64,000 bases of DNA from G963422745 sp963422745 (GTDB lineage Bacteria; Actinomycetota; Acidimicrobiia; Acidimicrobiales; Aldehydirespiratoraceae): assembly GCA_963422745.1 (NCBI GenBank), contig OY730477.1:806001-870000 (forward strand). Reading direction: 5' to 3'. Shown one piece after another: positions 17,125 to 25,617 of the stretch. Position numbers and translations under genes: made by a program. Numbering within the stretch: the stretch's first letter is position 1; each line of letters begins with the position of its first letter. Under the pieces are notes generated by a model. The model was given only the letters and a program-made list of their open reading frames with translations. It was not told where the DNA came from and searched no databases.

Positions 17125-18291
17125 TTAGCGGTTGCGGGGCAGCCCCAGATGCATCTCGGCTATGAGGTTACGGCTGATCTCGCTTGTGCCGCCGTAGATG
17201 GTGGTGACCGGCGAATGACGAACATGTTCTTCAACCAACCCACCGAGCGGAGCGTCCGCGTTGTGATGCGTCAACAGCCCGTCTGGGCCCAACAGGTCCT
17301 GGAGTTCTTGGCAGTGACGTTTGTACGCCTCCGACGAGAACAGTTTGGTCATCGACCCTTCGACCCCGAACATGACACCCGATGAGGCGAGCGATGCCGT
17401 GTGATAGGCAAGACTTCGGCAGACCTCAACGTCAATCATGGCGCGCAACAGCGTTTCACGCACGGTCGGGTCATCAAGCATGGCTGACCCGTCGGGCATC
17501 GACTGTGTGCGAATCCACGAAATCGCAGCGTCAATCACCGGCGGTGATGGAAGCTGCCCACCTGTGACTCCACGTTCATATTTGAGTGCGGTCTTCATCA
17601 CCTCCCAGCCTCCGTTGATCTCCCCAACCCGATACCGATCAGGTAGCCGCACGTCGTCATAGAACGTTGCGTTGGAGCGCTCGGTCCCCATCGTGTGCAC
17701 GGCTTGGATCTCGATCCCGGGAAGGTCCAGCGGCACCACGAAGAATGTCAGCCCCCGGTGTTTGGCAACATCGGGATCGGTGCGTGTCAACAAGAGTACG
17801 TAATCGGCGATGTGGGCTAGCGTCGTCCACATCTTCGAGCCGTTGATGATCCATTCGTCCCCGTCACGCACCGCACGCGTTCGCGCTGCTGCCACATCGG
17901 AGCCCGACTCCGGTTCGGAGTAGCCGAAGCAACCGAGGAGATCACCTTCGAGCATTCCAGGCACGATGTTGTGTTTGCAGAATTCGCTTCCGTGCACGAG
18001 CAACACGATCGCCACGATGATGGTGACGGCCATGGCGTCAAAGGGCGCACCTGCCAACTGAAGTTCCTCAACAAGCACGGCCAGCTCCAAGGGATCACGA
18101 CCGCCGCCGCCGAGTTCCGCTGGCACAGCGGCACGCAGCCAGCCAAGTTCCCCCATGGCCTTGTGCATTGCCGGTGCATGAATCGTGCCTTCTCGGGTGG
18201 CCGCTAAGACCTCAGCTGTGAGCTGATCGGCAAGAAACGCCTGCACTTCGGCGCGGAATCTTTCTGCTTCGGGTGGGAATGAGAACTCCAT
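17125..18291 (-). CDS. Acyl-CoA dehydrogenase (second subunit of a pair)
   Basis: Flavin-dependent alpha,beta-desaturation of a CoA ester. The 388-residue protein has the full three-domain fold: an N-terminal helical domain, the FAD-binding FGYSEPESGSDVAAARTRAVRDGDEWIINGSKMWTT region near 135-175, and the C-terminal YGGTSEISRNLIAEMHLGLPR. Position YGGT carries Gly where medium-chain enzymes have the catalytic Glu, as is usual for actinobacterial FadE proteins that place the base elsewhere or work as heteromers. Its ATG overlaps the stop of the upstream partner by one base (TGATG), suggesting an alpha2-beta2 complex like the steroid ChsE pairs. Confidence 0.9.
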   Translation of the reverse strand: MEFSFPPEAERFRAEVQAFLADQLTAEVLAATREGTIHAPAMHKAMGELGWLRAAVPAELGGGGRDPLELAVLVEELQLAGAPFDAMAVTIIVAIVLLVHGSEFCKHNIVPGMLEGDLLGCFGYSEPESGSDVAAARTRAVRDGDEWIINGSKMWTTLAHIADYVLLLTRTDPDVAKHRGLTFFVVPLDLPGIEIQAVHTMGTERSNATFYDDVRLPDRYRVGEINGGWEVMKTALKYERGVTGGQLPSPPVIDAAISWIRTQSMPDGSAMLDDPTVRETLLRAMIDVEVCRSLAYHTASLASSGVMFGVEGSMTKLFSSEAYKRHCQELQDLLGPDGLLTHHNADAPLGGLVEEHVRHSPVTTIYGGTSEISRNLIAEMHLGLPRNR

Positions 18292-19370
18292 CAGATACTC
18301 CCGCGGTTGGCATCCGCGTTGTGGGTTTTCCTGTTGGCAGGTTCTTTGGGGTGGGTTTCTTTGATGGCAGTTTGTCTGCCAAACTCGATGGTGCCCAAGC
18401 GACGAAGTTCAGTGCTGGGCCCGCCAAGTTGAAGGATCCAGGCGGTCGCCCGTCTATGAAAGAGTTGCACGTCGTACTCCTCGGCGTAGCCGTAACCGCC
18501 GTGATACTGCAACGCTCGGTCGGCTGCGAACCGTCCTGTCTCGGCGGCGAAGACCAGCGCCATGGCGGCGAGGCGGGACGCGTCCCGCCGGTTGGTGTCC
18601 AGCGCCCACACCGCCCGATGTGCGAGCAAACGTGCACCCTCGGCGCGGGTGGAGGCATCGGCAAGCCCGTGCTGGACGGCTTGGAACGTGCCGACGGCGA
18701 CGCCGAACTGCTGGCGCTGTTGCACATAGCCAACCGTGATCTCCAGAACCCGACGGGCCAGCCCGGCATAGGCCACCGCGGTGAGGGCACGCCATTCATC
18801 CACAGCACGTTCGAACAGAGATCCTGCGGCTCCGAGGACAACTGCGTCATCCAGGCATCGGTTCGCGATGGGAAGATCCCCGGTGTTGCGCGCCGAGATT
18901 CCCGGTGCGTCGTTGCAGGTGCACACGATTTGGTCGCCGACCAGAGCAAGTACGATGTCGGCGACGGCACCAGCAGGGACGAGTGTGGCGTCATTACCCG
19001 CCATCGGCGGCCTCAGGGCGAGCGTGGCGATCTGGGAACCGTTGACGACAGCACGGATGTCGGGATGTGTGGGCGCCACCTGGTGCAACAGTCGGGAGGC
19101 AACTGTGTGCTCGATCATCGGCACGGGCGCCAAAGCCGCGCCAAACACCTCCGCGACGACCGCGACGGTGGCCAGAGCGGCGTCGGCACCGCCGACATCG
19201 CTGGGAAGCGACATTCCTGTCGCCCCTATGGCGGCCAGTGCTTCCCATATCCGACGGTCGAAACCGAGTGGCTCCGCGGCCCGGACAGCCTCCATGGGTG
19301 ATTCCTTGGCGAAGAAGTCGGCGAAAGCGTCATGGACGGCCTCATCATCTGCGTTGAATATGGTCCGCAT
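18291..19370 (-). CDS. Acyl-CoA dehydrogenase (first subunit of a pair)
   Basis: The 359-residue diverged family member is co-translated with the next gene. It keeps VYxxQRxQFGxxVGxFQAVQH in the form VQQRQQFGVAVGTFQAVQHG and the C-terminal LQYHGGYGYAEEYDVQLFHRR helix pair, but its FAD-binding region is degenerate (no S-E-P-x-x-G-S-D motif). That is typical of the non-canonical subunit of heterotetrameric steroid-type dehydrogenases. The start at MRTIFNADDE was chosen; the frame continues 147 bp upstream into a repeat and was rejected. Confidence 0.85.
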   Translation of the reverse strand: MRTIFNADDEAVHDAFADFFAKESPMEAVRAAEPLGFDRRIWEALAAIGATGMSLPSDVGGADAALATVAVVAEVFGAALAPVPMIEHTVASRLLHQVAPTHPDIRAVVNGSQIATLALRPPMAGNDATLVPAGAVADIVLALVGDQIVCTCNDAPGISARNTGDLPIANRCLDDAVVLGAAGSLFERAVDEWRALTAVAYAGLARRVLEITVGYVQQRQQFGVAVGTFQAVQHGLADASTRAEGARLLAHRAVWALDTNRRDASRLAAMALVFAAETGRFAADRALQYHGGYGYAEEYDVQLFHRRATAWILQLGGPSTELRRLGTIEFGRQTAIKETHPKEPANRKTHNADANRGSI

Positions 19371-19382
19371 ATAAAGGCCATT

Positions 19383-19490
19383 GTGTCGGTTGCGCGCACC
19401 AAACGGACCCCAAACTGCCGCCCGCCGACACGCTTGGGGTACCCGTAGCGGTCGGTTGTGCGCACCAAACGGACCCCAAACTGCCGTGTT
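19383..19490. repeat. 66-bp direct repeat upstream of the dehydrogenase pair
   Basis: A block of about 35 bp containing GCGCACCAAACGGACCCCAA starts at 19387 and 19453 (66 bp period). It sits between the divergent dehydrogenase pair and the ArsI-like gene. Confidence 0.85.
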
Positions 19491-19576
19491 TCCGCATGAC
19501 AGGGTCGCGGGTAGCATTAGCTGAAGTCAATACAACCGGAATCATTACAACCGGAATTCTTGCAAAGGGAGGCCCG

Positions 19577-20002
19577 ATGCGTCTGCAACTGGCACTGAAC
19601 GTGAGTGACATTGATGGGGCCGTGGATTTCTACTCGAAGCTCTTTGACACCGAACCGTCCAAGCGCAAACCGGGCTACGCCAACTTCGCGGTCACAGATC
19701 CGCCTCTCAAGCTCGTACTATTCGAAAACCCTGATGGCGGCGGCACGCTGAATCACCTGGGCGTGGAGACCGAGACCGCCGGACAGGTCACCGAAACCGA
19801 GGCGCGGCTTGAACAGAGCGGACTTGCTCCCACGGGCGTCAACGACACGGTCTGCTGCTTTGCCAACAAGACCGAAACTTGGGTAATCGGTCCCGACAAC
19901 GAGCGGTGGGAGTACTACGTCAAGAACTCCGACACCGAAGAGTACGGAACCGGAGAATACAGCGCCGACACGATTTCTGAGATCGCAGCCTGCTGCAACT
20001 GA
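19577..20002 (+). CDS. ArsI/CadI-like vicinal-oxygen-chelate protein
   Basis: The 141-residue glyoxalase-fold protein closely follows the ArsI (C-As lyase) and CadI (cadmium-induced) family: LALNVSDIDGAVDFYSKLF at the N-terminus, KPGYANFAVTDPPLKLVLFEN near 31-51, a metal-binding His60 in TLNHLGVE, and the vicinal Cys93-Cys94 pair that in characterised ArsI binds trivalent organoarsenicals. A further CysCys pair is at 139-140. ArsI cleaves the carbon-arsenic bond with Fe(II) and O2. A strong AAAGGGAGG lies just before the ATG. Two copies of TTACAACCGGAAT-like sequence (19531-19556) precede it and could be an operator. Confidence 0.85.
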   Translation: MRLQLALNVSDIDGAVDFYSKLFDTEPSKRKPGYANFAVTDPPLKLVLFENPDGGGTLNHLGVETETAGQVTETEARLEQSGLAPTGVNDTVCCFANKTETWVIGPDNERWEYYVKNSDTEEYGTGEYSADTISEIAACCN

Positions 20003-20075
20003 CAAGAAAGCCACACGCGAGGTGATCAAGAACACCACACGCGAAGTGATGTGAGAACCCTGCAGCTAGCTGCTA

Positions 20076-21416
20076 CTACCGGGGGATGGCCCTCCAGGCA
20101 ATCGTAGGGTCGAAACCGGGTTCACGGGGCAAGCCGAGGGTCCGCTCCGCGACGTTGTTTCTGATCACCTCGTTGGTGCCGCCACCGATCGATACTGCGA
20201 AGCGCCCCATCAACTCGATCTGGCTCCAATGAGCGTATTTTGTGTCGTCCACAAGCCCGGCCGCCCCTCCTATGGTCATCGCCAGATCACCCGACAAGGC
20301 CCGGTTCATCGCGGCCGTCAGCTTGATCAGACCTGGATCGATCGGGGGTGGGTCACCCCGGCGAACCGCTTGTTGGATCTGCTCGCCCATCCAGTTCGAT
20401 ACCCGATCCCGGATCAGGAAACGCATCAGATCCTGGCGAATCGAAGCATCGCTGGTGCGGCCGTGTAGATCAGCGAGCCGCAAGAGATTGTCGAAAGTAG
20501 GTGCCTTGGCACCACCGATGAAAGCCGACTCGTTCGCCAGAACGGTCCTAGCCACGCTCCAACCCTCATTGATCGCGCCTATGACATTGCTAACACCGAC
20601 ACGAACTTCACGCAGGAACACCTCATTGAAGTGTGCAGATCGGTTCATCTGAACCAGCGGGCGAATCTCTATGCCCGGCGTGGACATATCGACTAATAGG
20701 AACGTGATTCCTTTGTGTTTCGCAGCGTCAAGGTTCGTACGAACAAGCAGAAAACCCCAGTCGCAATGCTGGGCGCAACTGTTCCAGACCTTCTGGCCGT
20801 TGATGACGAACTCGTCGCCGTCACGAACGGCCCGTGTGGCAAGCGAGGCGAGGTCGCTTCCGGCGTTCGGTTCGCTGAAGAGCTGGCAAAAAGTCAGCTC
20901 AGCCGACAGTAATTTCGGCAGGTACTCGTGCTTTTGTTCGGTAGTGGCGTGACGTAGTAGGGCTGGCCCGAGCATGGCCGTGGTGGCACCGATGAAGCCC
21001 ACCGATTCCTCGAAATCCCGAGATACCTCCCGCTCGATCCTTGCCATCCATGAAGGCTTGCCGCCACCACCGTAGGCTGCTGGCCAAGCGATACCGGCTA
21101 GCCCGGCTTCAAACAGCGTGGCTTGCCAGGCCCGGCTCTGTTCGAAGTGACGAGCAGCCGCTGCGGCATCTGCGAACACCGCAACCGCCCAGGGATTGTC
21201 GGAATTCTTCGGCGTAGCGTTGGCCTCGTACCATGCCCTGACTTCCTTACGAAACACCCCATGATCGTCTGGTTCGGCGCGTTCGTGGTGGACGTCATGA
21301 CGGTGGTTGACGGCATGGCTGCCCCGAACGTCATGACCATGCACTGTCGGCCGCTGGGATTGACGGATGCGATTGAGGGTACGATCCAGGCGTCCTTCGT
21401 GGTGAGCGGGTGTCAT
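20076..21416 (-). CDS. Acyl-CoA dehydrogenase
   Basis: This single-gene FadE-type dehydrogenase has 446 residues from the ATG at 21416, which has GCAGGAAC upstream. It contains LFSEPNAGSDLASLATRAVRDGDEFVINGQKVWNS (FAD/substrate region), FNEVFLREVRV, GPGLIKLT-type helices and a C-terminal SIGGGTNEVIRNNVAERTLGLPRE. The first 55 residues are unusually His-rich and not part of the fold, so a later start is possible. It is divergent from the methyltransferase at 21471 over a very short spacer. Confidence 0.88.
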   Translation of the reverse strand: MTPAHHEGRLDRTLNRIRQSQRPTVHGHDVRGSHAVNHRHDVHHERAEPDDHGVFRKEVRAWYEANATPKNSDNPWAVAVFADAAAAARHFEQSRAWQATLFEAGLAGIAWPAAYGGGGKPSWMARIEREVSRDFEESVGFIGATTAMLGPALLRHATTEQKHEYLPKLLSAELTFCQLFSEPNAGSDLASLATRAVRDGDEFVINGQKVWNSCAQHCDWGFLLVRTNLDAAKHKGITFLLVDMSTPGIEIRPLVQMNRSAHFNEVFLREVRVGVSNVIGAINEGWSVARTVLANESAFIGGAKAPTFDNLLRLADLHGRTSDASIRQDLMRFLIRDRVSNWMGEQIQQAVRRGDPPPIDPGLIKLTAAMNRALSGDLAMTIGGAAGLVDDTKYAHWSQIELMGRFAVSIGGGTNEVIRNNVAERTLGLPREPGFDPTIAWRAIPR

Positions 21417-21470
21417 GGTTGTTCCTGCAGCGTTAGGGTCGCGAGGATCGTATTCGAGGAAGGCTGCGAC

Positions 21471-22271
21471 TTGGACAAGCCTGTCACCCAAACCCACTAC
21501 GGCACCGCCGAAGACGAGGCCGCACTGGAGCGCCGTCGCCTCGACATGCTGTCCGCACAGCTCGACCCGAAGACTTTCAACCTGCTTGATCGTCTAGGCA
21601 TCGGCGCAGGGATGCACTGCCTGGAGCTCGGAGCTGGCAACGGCACCGTCTCAGCGTGGATGGCCGAACGGGTCGGTGCGCAAGGTCGTGTGATGTCGAC
21701 CGATATCGACCTGCAGTTCCATCACGAGATGCCCGACAATGTCATCGTTCGTCAACATGACATTGAACACGACAGACCGCTTCCGGTCGGGCATTTCGAC
21801 CTGGTGCACACCCGTGCAGTGCTGCAGCATCTAAAGACGCGTGAAGAAGTGCTCGCCCGGCTTGTTCAACTTCTTAAGCCCCGGGGACTGCTGGTGGTTG
21901 AGGACGGGAACATGAGGGAGTTTGTTGAGCAGCGACTGCCCGAGCCCTACGCGGCGATTCACCGGCTCGTCGCAGGAGCCAACAGGGACTCCTGGCGTGA
22001 TCCCGATGTGGGAGAGAAGTTGCTGGGCTGGATGCGTGACCTCGGTTTGGTTGATCTGGATCTACGAGGATCGGTATGGGCGATGAAACCCGCAGAACCT
22101 TCGGGCGAGTGGTGGTTCCTCGCGCTGGAGCGGGCACTGCCACGCCTGGTCGATGCAGGGTTGGTGGGTCCTTCCGACGCCGACCAAGCGATGCGCCAGG
22201 TGCGCCGCCCGGGTTTTGTGATGCAGAGTCCTACTTCGCTGGCGGTGTGGGGTAGGCGTCCACCCGACTGA
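21471..22271 (+). CDS. SAM-dependent methyltransferase (class I)
   Basis: The 266-residue protein has the SAM-binding motif LELGAGNGTVSAWMAE, the acidic STDIDLQF at strand 2, and HFDLVHTRAVLQHL at motif III-IV, matching Methyltransf_25-type enzymes; the acceptor is unknown. The TTG at 21471 was chosen because GAGGAAGG lies 7 nt upstream and the family-like sequence begins right after it. The open frame upstream to 21123 is antisense to the divergent dehydrogenase. Its stop is followed by a repeat array. Confidence 0.82.
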   Translation: MDKPVTQTHYGTAEDEAALERRRLDMLSAQLDPKTFNLLDRLGIGAGMHCLELGAGNGTVSAWMAERVGAQGRVMSTDIDLQFHHEMPDNVIVRQHDIEHDRPLPVGHFDLVHTRAVLQHLKTREEVLARLVQLLKPRGLLVVEDGNMREFVEQRLPEPYAAIHRLVAGANRDSWRDPDVGEKLLGWMRDLGLVDLDLRGSVWAMKPAEPSGEWWFLALERALPRLVDAGLVGPSDADQAMRQVRRPGFVMQSPTSLAVWGRRPPD

Positions 22272-22367
22272 GACAGACCCGCATCTACCGACCGCTACAT
22301 AGCGCATCCGTTTGGCGTATTCGCAACACGAAAAGGCCTTTGGTCAGCACCAGCCGCAGACCGGGTA

Positions 22368-22710
22368 TCGGGTTGTGGGCTGTGCAAGGCAGCGATGTTG
22401 CAGCAGCTGCCAATTCTCGAGCGTTGGTTGGTTGGCGTTGAGGGAGAGGTCTTGGTTGTGGGTTGCGCGAGGCATTGCTGTTGCAGCAGCTAATTGCCGT
22501 GTGTTGGTTGGTCGGCGTTGACGGAGAGGTCTTGGTTGTGGGTTGCGCGAGGCATTGCTGTTGGAGCAGCTAATTGCCGTGTGTTGGTTGGTCGGCGTTG
22601 AGGGAGAGGTCTTGGTTGTGGGTTGCGCGAGGCATTGCTGTTGCAGCAGCTAATTGCCGTGTGTTGGTTGGTCGGCGTTGAGGGAGAGGTCTTGGTTGTG
22701 AGCTGCGGAA
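22368..22710. repeat. 80-bp tandem array (four to five copies)
   Basis: The marker GGTCTTGGTTGTG starts at 22448, 22528, 22608 and 22688, an exact 80 bp period, and a diverged unit precedes the first. Each unit contains GCTG-TTG-CAGC, able to form a small hairpin. The array fills the 461 bp between the methyltransferase and the thiolase and ends about 25 bp before the thiolase start. No gene is seen in it. Confidence 0.95.
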
Positions 22711-22732
22711 GCGAATCGGGCATCATGAGCAA

Positions 22733-23884
22733 ATGACCGAGGCATACATCGTTGACGCCGTACGAACCCCCACCGGAAAGAACGGAGGTTCGCTGGCGCA
22801 TGTCCACCCGGCCGATCTGGGAGCGGTTGGCATCACCGCATTGCTTGACCGCACGGGCGTTGACCCAGCAGCGATCTCCGATGTGGTTTTTGGCAACGTC
22901 GATTCGGTCGGCGGACAGGCTGGCGACATCGCCCGTAGCTGCTGGCTGGCGGCTGGATTGCCCCAGCACGTGCCTGGGACGACGGTGGATCGTCAATGCG
23001 GGTCCGGCCAGCAGGCGGTCTCCTTTGCCGCCATGGGGGTCATGGCCGGTGTGCAGGATCTTGTGGTTGCTGGGGGCGTCCAGCAGATGTCACAGATCCC
23101 GATCGGTTCCGCGATGACCTTGGCCAGCCCGCTTGGTTTTGACGATCCCTTCTCTGGCTCGCAGGGATGGGTGCAGCGCTACGGCACCCAGGAGGTGTCG
23201 CAGTTTCGAGGTGCCGAACTGATCGCCGAGAAGTGGGACATCACCCGAGATGCCATGGAGGAATTCGCTTTCGAGAGCCACAGCCGGGCGATACAAGCCA
23301 TCGACGAAGGCCGGTTCGACGCTGAGATCGTCCCGGTAGGTGACTTCTTCATGGATGAAGGTCCTCGCCGAGGCGGAACCATTGAGAAGATGCGCCAACT
23401 ACCCACCCTTGTTGATGGCGGGCGGCTGACAGCGGCCGTGGCCAGCCAGATCTCAGACGGGTCCGCTTCGTTGTTGATCGCCTCCGAGAAGGCGCTCAAG
23501 GACCACGACCTCACTCCAATCGCACGCATCCATCACATGAGCGTTAGGGGCGACGATCCGATCTACATGCTGACGGGTCCCATTCCCGCTACCGCCCACG
23601 CACTTGCGCAGACCGGTATGTCGATCGATGAGATTGACTTGTTTGAGTGCAACGAAGCGTTTGCCTGTGTGCCCATGGCGTGGATGATCGAGCACGATGT
23701 CGATCACGCCAAGGTCAACGTCAACGGAGGTGCCATTGCTTTGGGTCATCCGCTTGGTGCCAGTGGAGCAAAGTTGATGACCACCCTGGTGCACGAACTT
23801 GAACGCAGCGGCGGCCGTTACGGCTTGCAGACGATGTGCGAAGGCGGCGGCCAGGCCAATGTGACGATCATCGAGAGGCTCTGA
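22733..23884 (+). CDS. Acetyl-CoA acyltransferase (thiolase)
   Basis: Degradative thiolase of 383 residues that cleaves 3-ketoacyl-CoA. All catalytic residues are present: nucleophile Cys89 in DRQCGSGQQA, His339 in ALGHPLGASG and Cys369 in TMCEGGGQ. AYIVDAVRTPTGK is the usual N-terminus. It forms an operon with the following SDR, 1-25 bp downstream depending on the start used. Sequence style is near FadA-type steroid/fatty-acid thiolases of actinobacteria. Confidence 0.94.
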   Translation: MTEAYIVDAVRTPTGKNGGSLAHVHPADLGAVGITALLDRTGVDPAAISDVVFGNVDSVGGQAGDIARSCWLAAGLPQHVPGTTVDRQCGSGQQAVSFAAMGVMAGVQDLVVAGGVQQMSQIPIGSAMTLASPLGFDDPFSGSQGWVQRYGTQEVSQFRGAELIAEKWDITRDAMEEFAFESHSRAIQAIDEGRFDAEIVPVGDFFMDEGPRRGGTIEKMRQLPTLVDGGRLTAAVASQISDGSASLLIASEKALKDHDLTPIARIHHMSVRGDDPIYMLTGPIPATAHALAQTGMSIDEIDLFECNEAFACVPMAWMIEHDVDHAKVNVNGGAIALGHPLGASGAKLMTTLVHELERSGGRYGLQTMCEGGGQANVTIIERL

Positions 23885-23909
23885 AGTGGAGGTATCGAGA
23901 GGCTCTGAT
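23870..23909. repeat. 24-bp duplication of thiolase stop region including RBS
   Basis: ATCGAGAGGCTCTGA at 23870 (last thiolase codons and stop) recurs at 23894. Both copies are followed by a GTG in the SDR frame, so the duplication doubles the ribosome binding site (GAGAGG) and start of the next gene. Confidence 0.85.
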
Positions 23910-24665
23910 GTGGGCGGTCTCGCCGCGGGCAAGACCGTTTTGGTAACTGGCGGAGCCGGAGGGATCGGACGAGCCGCGGCTCTGCGGTTTTCCGCAGAAG
24001 GATCTGCGCACGTCGTTGTCGCAGACATCGACATTGCAGGAGCGGACGAGACCGTTACGTTGTTGAGCGGTGCTGGTTCGGCGCTACATCTTGATGTTAC
24101 CGATGAGTCAGCCGTCGCTGCTGGGGTCGACAGGTTGGTCGATGAGCACGGCCGTCTTGACATTTCCTTCAACAACGCGGGCATCAACGACGATGCCGTC
24201 GCTTTCCACGACCTGTCTGTGCAGAGATGGGATCAGATGATCGCTGTGAACCTGAGTTCGGTGTATTACTGCATGAAGCACGAACTGCGCCACATGAGTG
24301 CCGCTGGGTCCGGGGCCATTGTGAATACGTCGTCGGGGGCAGGTGTGGTGGCCGCTCCGGGACTACCTCACTACACCGCCGCCAAGCACGGCGTGATCGG
24401 CTTGACGAAGGCGGCTGCGCAGGAGTACGTGCACCAGGGGATACGAGTCAACGCGGTGTTGCCAGGGGCCACCGACACACCCATGATCCGCAGGTTCATG
24501 CAGGACAACCCCGAGATCGCCGGGTTCATCGCCAAGTCGAACATCCGCGGCGAGTTGATCAATCCCGCCGATGTAGCAGCCGTGGTGGTGTGGCTGGCAT
24601 CGGATGGGGCGGAGATGGTCAATGGTCAGGCGCTTGTTGTCGACGGTGGCGGCATTGTGCGCTGA
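23886..24665 (+). CDS. Short-chain dehydrogenase/reductase
   Basis: NAD(P)-dependent Rossmann oxidoreductase of 259 residues. Visible are the cofactor motif TGGAGGIGRA near 21-30, the NNAG motif in SFNNAGINDD, the catalytic Ser in VNTSSGAG and YxxxK in HYTAAKHG, then the PGATDTPM loop. It probably acts on a hydroxyacyl-CoA or steroid alcohol in step with the upstream thiolase. Two GTG starts 24 bp apart (23886, 23910) have identical Shine-Dalgarno contexts because of the duplication. Confidence 0.9.
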   Translation: MEVSRGSDVGGLAAGKTVLVTGGAGGIGRAAALRFSAEGSAHVVVADIDIAGADETVTLLSGAGSALHLDVTDESAVAAGVDRLVDEHGRLDISFNNAGINDDAVAFHDLSVQRWDQMIAVNLSSVYYCMKHELRHMSAAGSGAIVNTSSGAGVVAAPGLPHYTAAKHGVIGLTKAAAQEYVHQGIRVNAVLPGATDTPMIRRFMQDNPEIAGFIAKSNIRGELINPADVAAVVVWLASDGAEMVNGQALVVDGGGIVR

Positions 24666-24754
24666 GGTCGGGGGTGCGTTCACGTTGGGTGTGTTGGAGT
24701 CGGCGTGGTGGAATCGGGTGGTGCTGAAACCGACATGCGCTGAACCTCGCGTGG

Positions 24755-25279
24755 TTACGAAGAACTGGGCGTTGCAGCGGGGCTGAGCTGGTCTTGTGAA
24801 TCGATGAAAGCGCCCTCAACTTTGTCCTTGGCTTCCTCCTCTTCAACATCAAGAGCGAACGCCAACTCCGAAACGAGCACGCTGTGGGCTTTCGTGTACA
24901 ACGATTTTTCACCCGCGGATAGGCCTTTCGCGTGATCGCGAAGAGCCAAGTTCCTCACCACCTCAGCTACTTGGTAAACATCGCCTGACTTCAGCTTCTC
25001 CTGATGGTTCTTGAATCGCCGTGACCAGTTGGCAGGCTCCCGGATGTCGCGCTTGGCGAGCACCTCAAAGAGGTCCTCAACGTCCTCTCTGGAGATGGGC
25101 CAGCGCATACCGACATCGTCGACCTTGTCGACCGGTACCGACAAGGTCATATCGCCATGGGCCATGCGAAGCACCAAGTACTCGGTTTCCTTGCCGAACG
25201 CCAAACGTTTTTCCTTGCGTTCAATGACCGCTGCACCGTGGTGGGGATACACGACGCGGTCGCCGGGCTCGTAGGTCAC
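24755..25279 (-). CDS. carD: CarD-family RNA polymerase-binding regulator
   Basis: CarD binds the RNA polymerase beta subunit and stabilises open complexes, mainly at rRNA and housekeeping promoters. The 174-residue protein has the N-terminal Tudor-like RNAP-interaction domain (FxPGDxVVYPHHG as YEPGDRVVYPHHGAAVI, then EYLVLRMAHGDMTLSVPVDKV) and the C-terminal helical DNA-binding domain with the WSRRFKNHQEKLKSGDVYQVAEVVRNL region, where Trp85-type wedge and basic residues sit. The C-terminal tail (PAATPSSS) is slightly longer than in mycobacteria. Its upstream region is a G-rich repeat array. Confidence 0.96.
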   Translation of the reverse strand: MTYEPGDRVVYPHHGAAVIERKEKRLAFGKETEYLVLRMAHGDMTLSVPVDKVDDVGMRWPISREDVEDLFEVLAKRDIREPANWSRRFKNHQEKLKSGDVYQVAEVVRNLALRDHAKGLSAGEKSLYTKAHSVLVSELAFALDVEEEEAKDKVEGAFIDSQDQLSPAATPSSS

Positions 25280-25369
25280 AAAAGGCCATCCTCGGGGTGT
25301 GTTCCGACGATTCGTATGTCGGATCCGTCTTGGATTCTACATCATGCCCGAAGATGTCCGATCCCGGCC

Positions 25370-25612
25370 TGCTTTGGTACGAAGCTGGGCTTGGGGCTGT
25401 GTCGATTGGGTTGCTGTTTTGGAGGTGGTGGTGGTTGGTTTGGTACGGAGTCGGGCTTGGGGCTGTGTTGATTGGGTTGCTGGTTTGGGGGGGGGGGGTG
25501 TGTCTGGTTGGTTTGGTACGGAGTCGGGCTTGGGGCTGTGTTGATTGGGTTGCTGTTTTGGGGGTGGTGGGTTTGGTTTGGTGCGGAGTCGGGCTTGGGG
25601 CTGTCGGGTCAC
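25370..25612. repeat. 65-73-bp G-rich tandem array with a G12 run
   Basis: Four copies of a unit marked by GGGCTTGGGGCTGT start at 25386, 25453, 25526 and 25591. Unit length varies mainly in the G runs; one unit contains 12 consecutive G (25487-25498). The array lies between carD and the gene at 25618, about 90 bp upstream of the carD start, and leaves no coding sequence in 25280-25617. Confidence 0.9.
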
Positions 25613-25617
25613 GGGCT

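Noticed and set aside
21123..21470. N-terminal extension of the methyltransferase
   Set aside because: It is antisense to the divergent dehydrogenase start; the TTG at 21471 has a strong Shine-Dalgarno sequence.
22368..22710. CRISPR array
   Set aside because: Whole 80 bp units are repeated with no unique spacers of constant length and no cas genes nearby.
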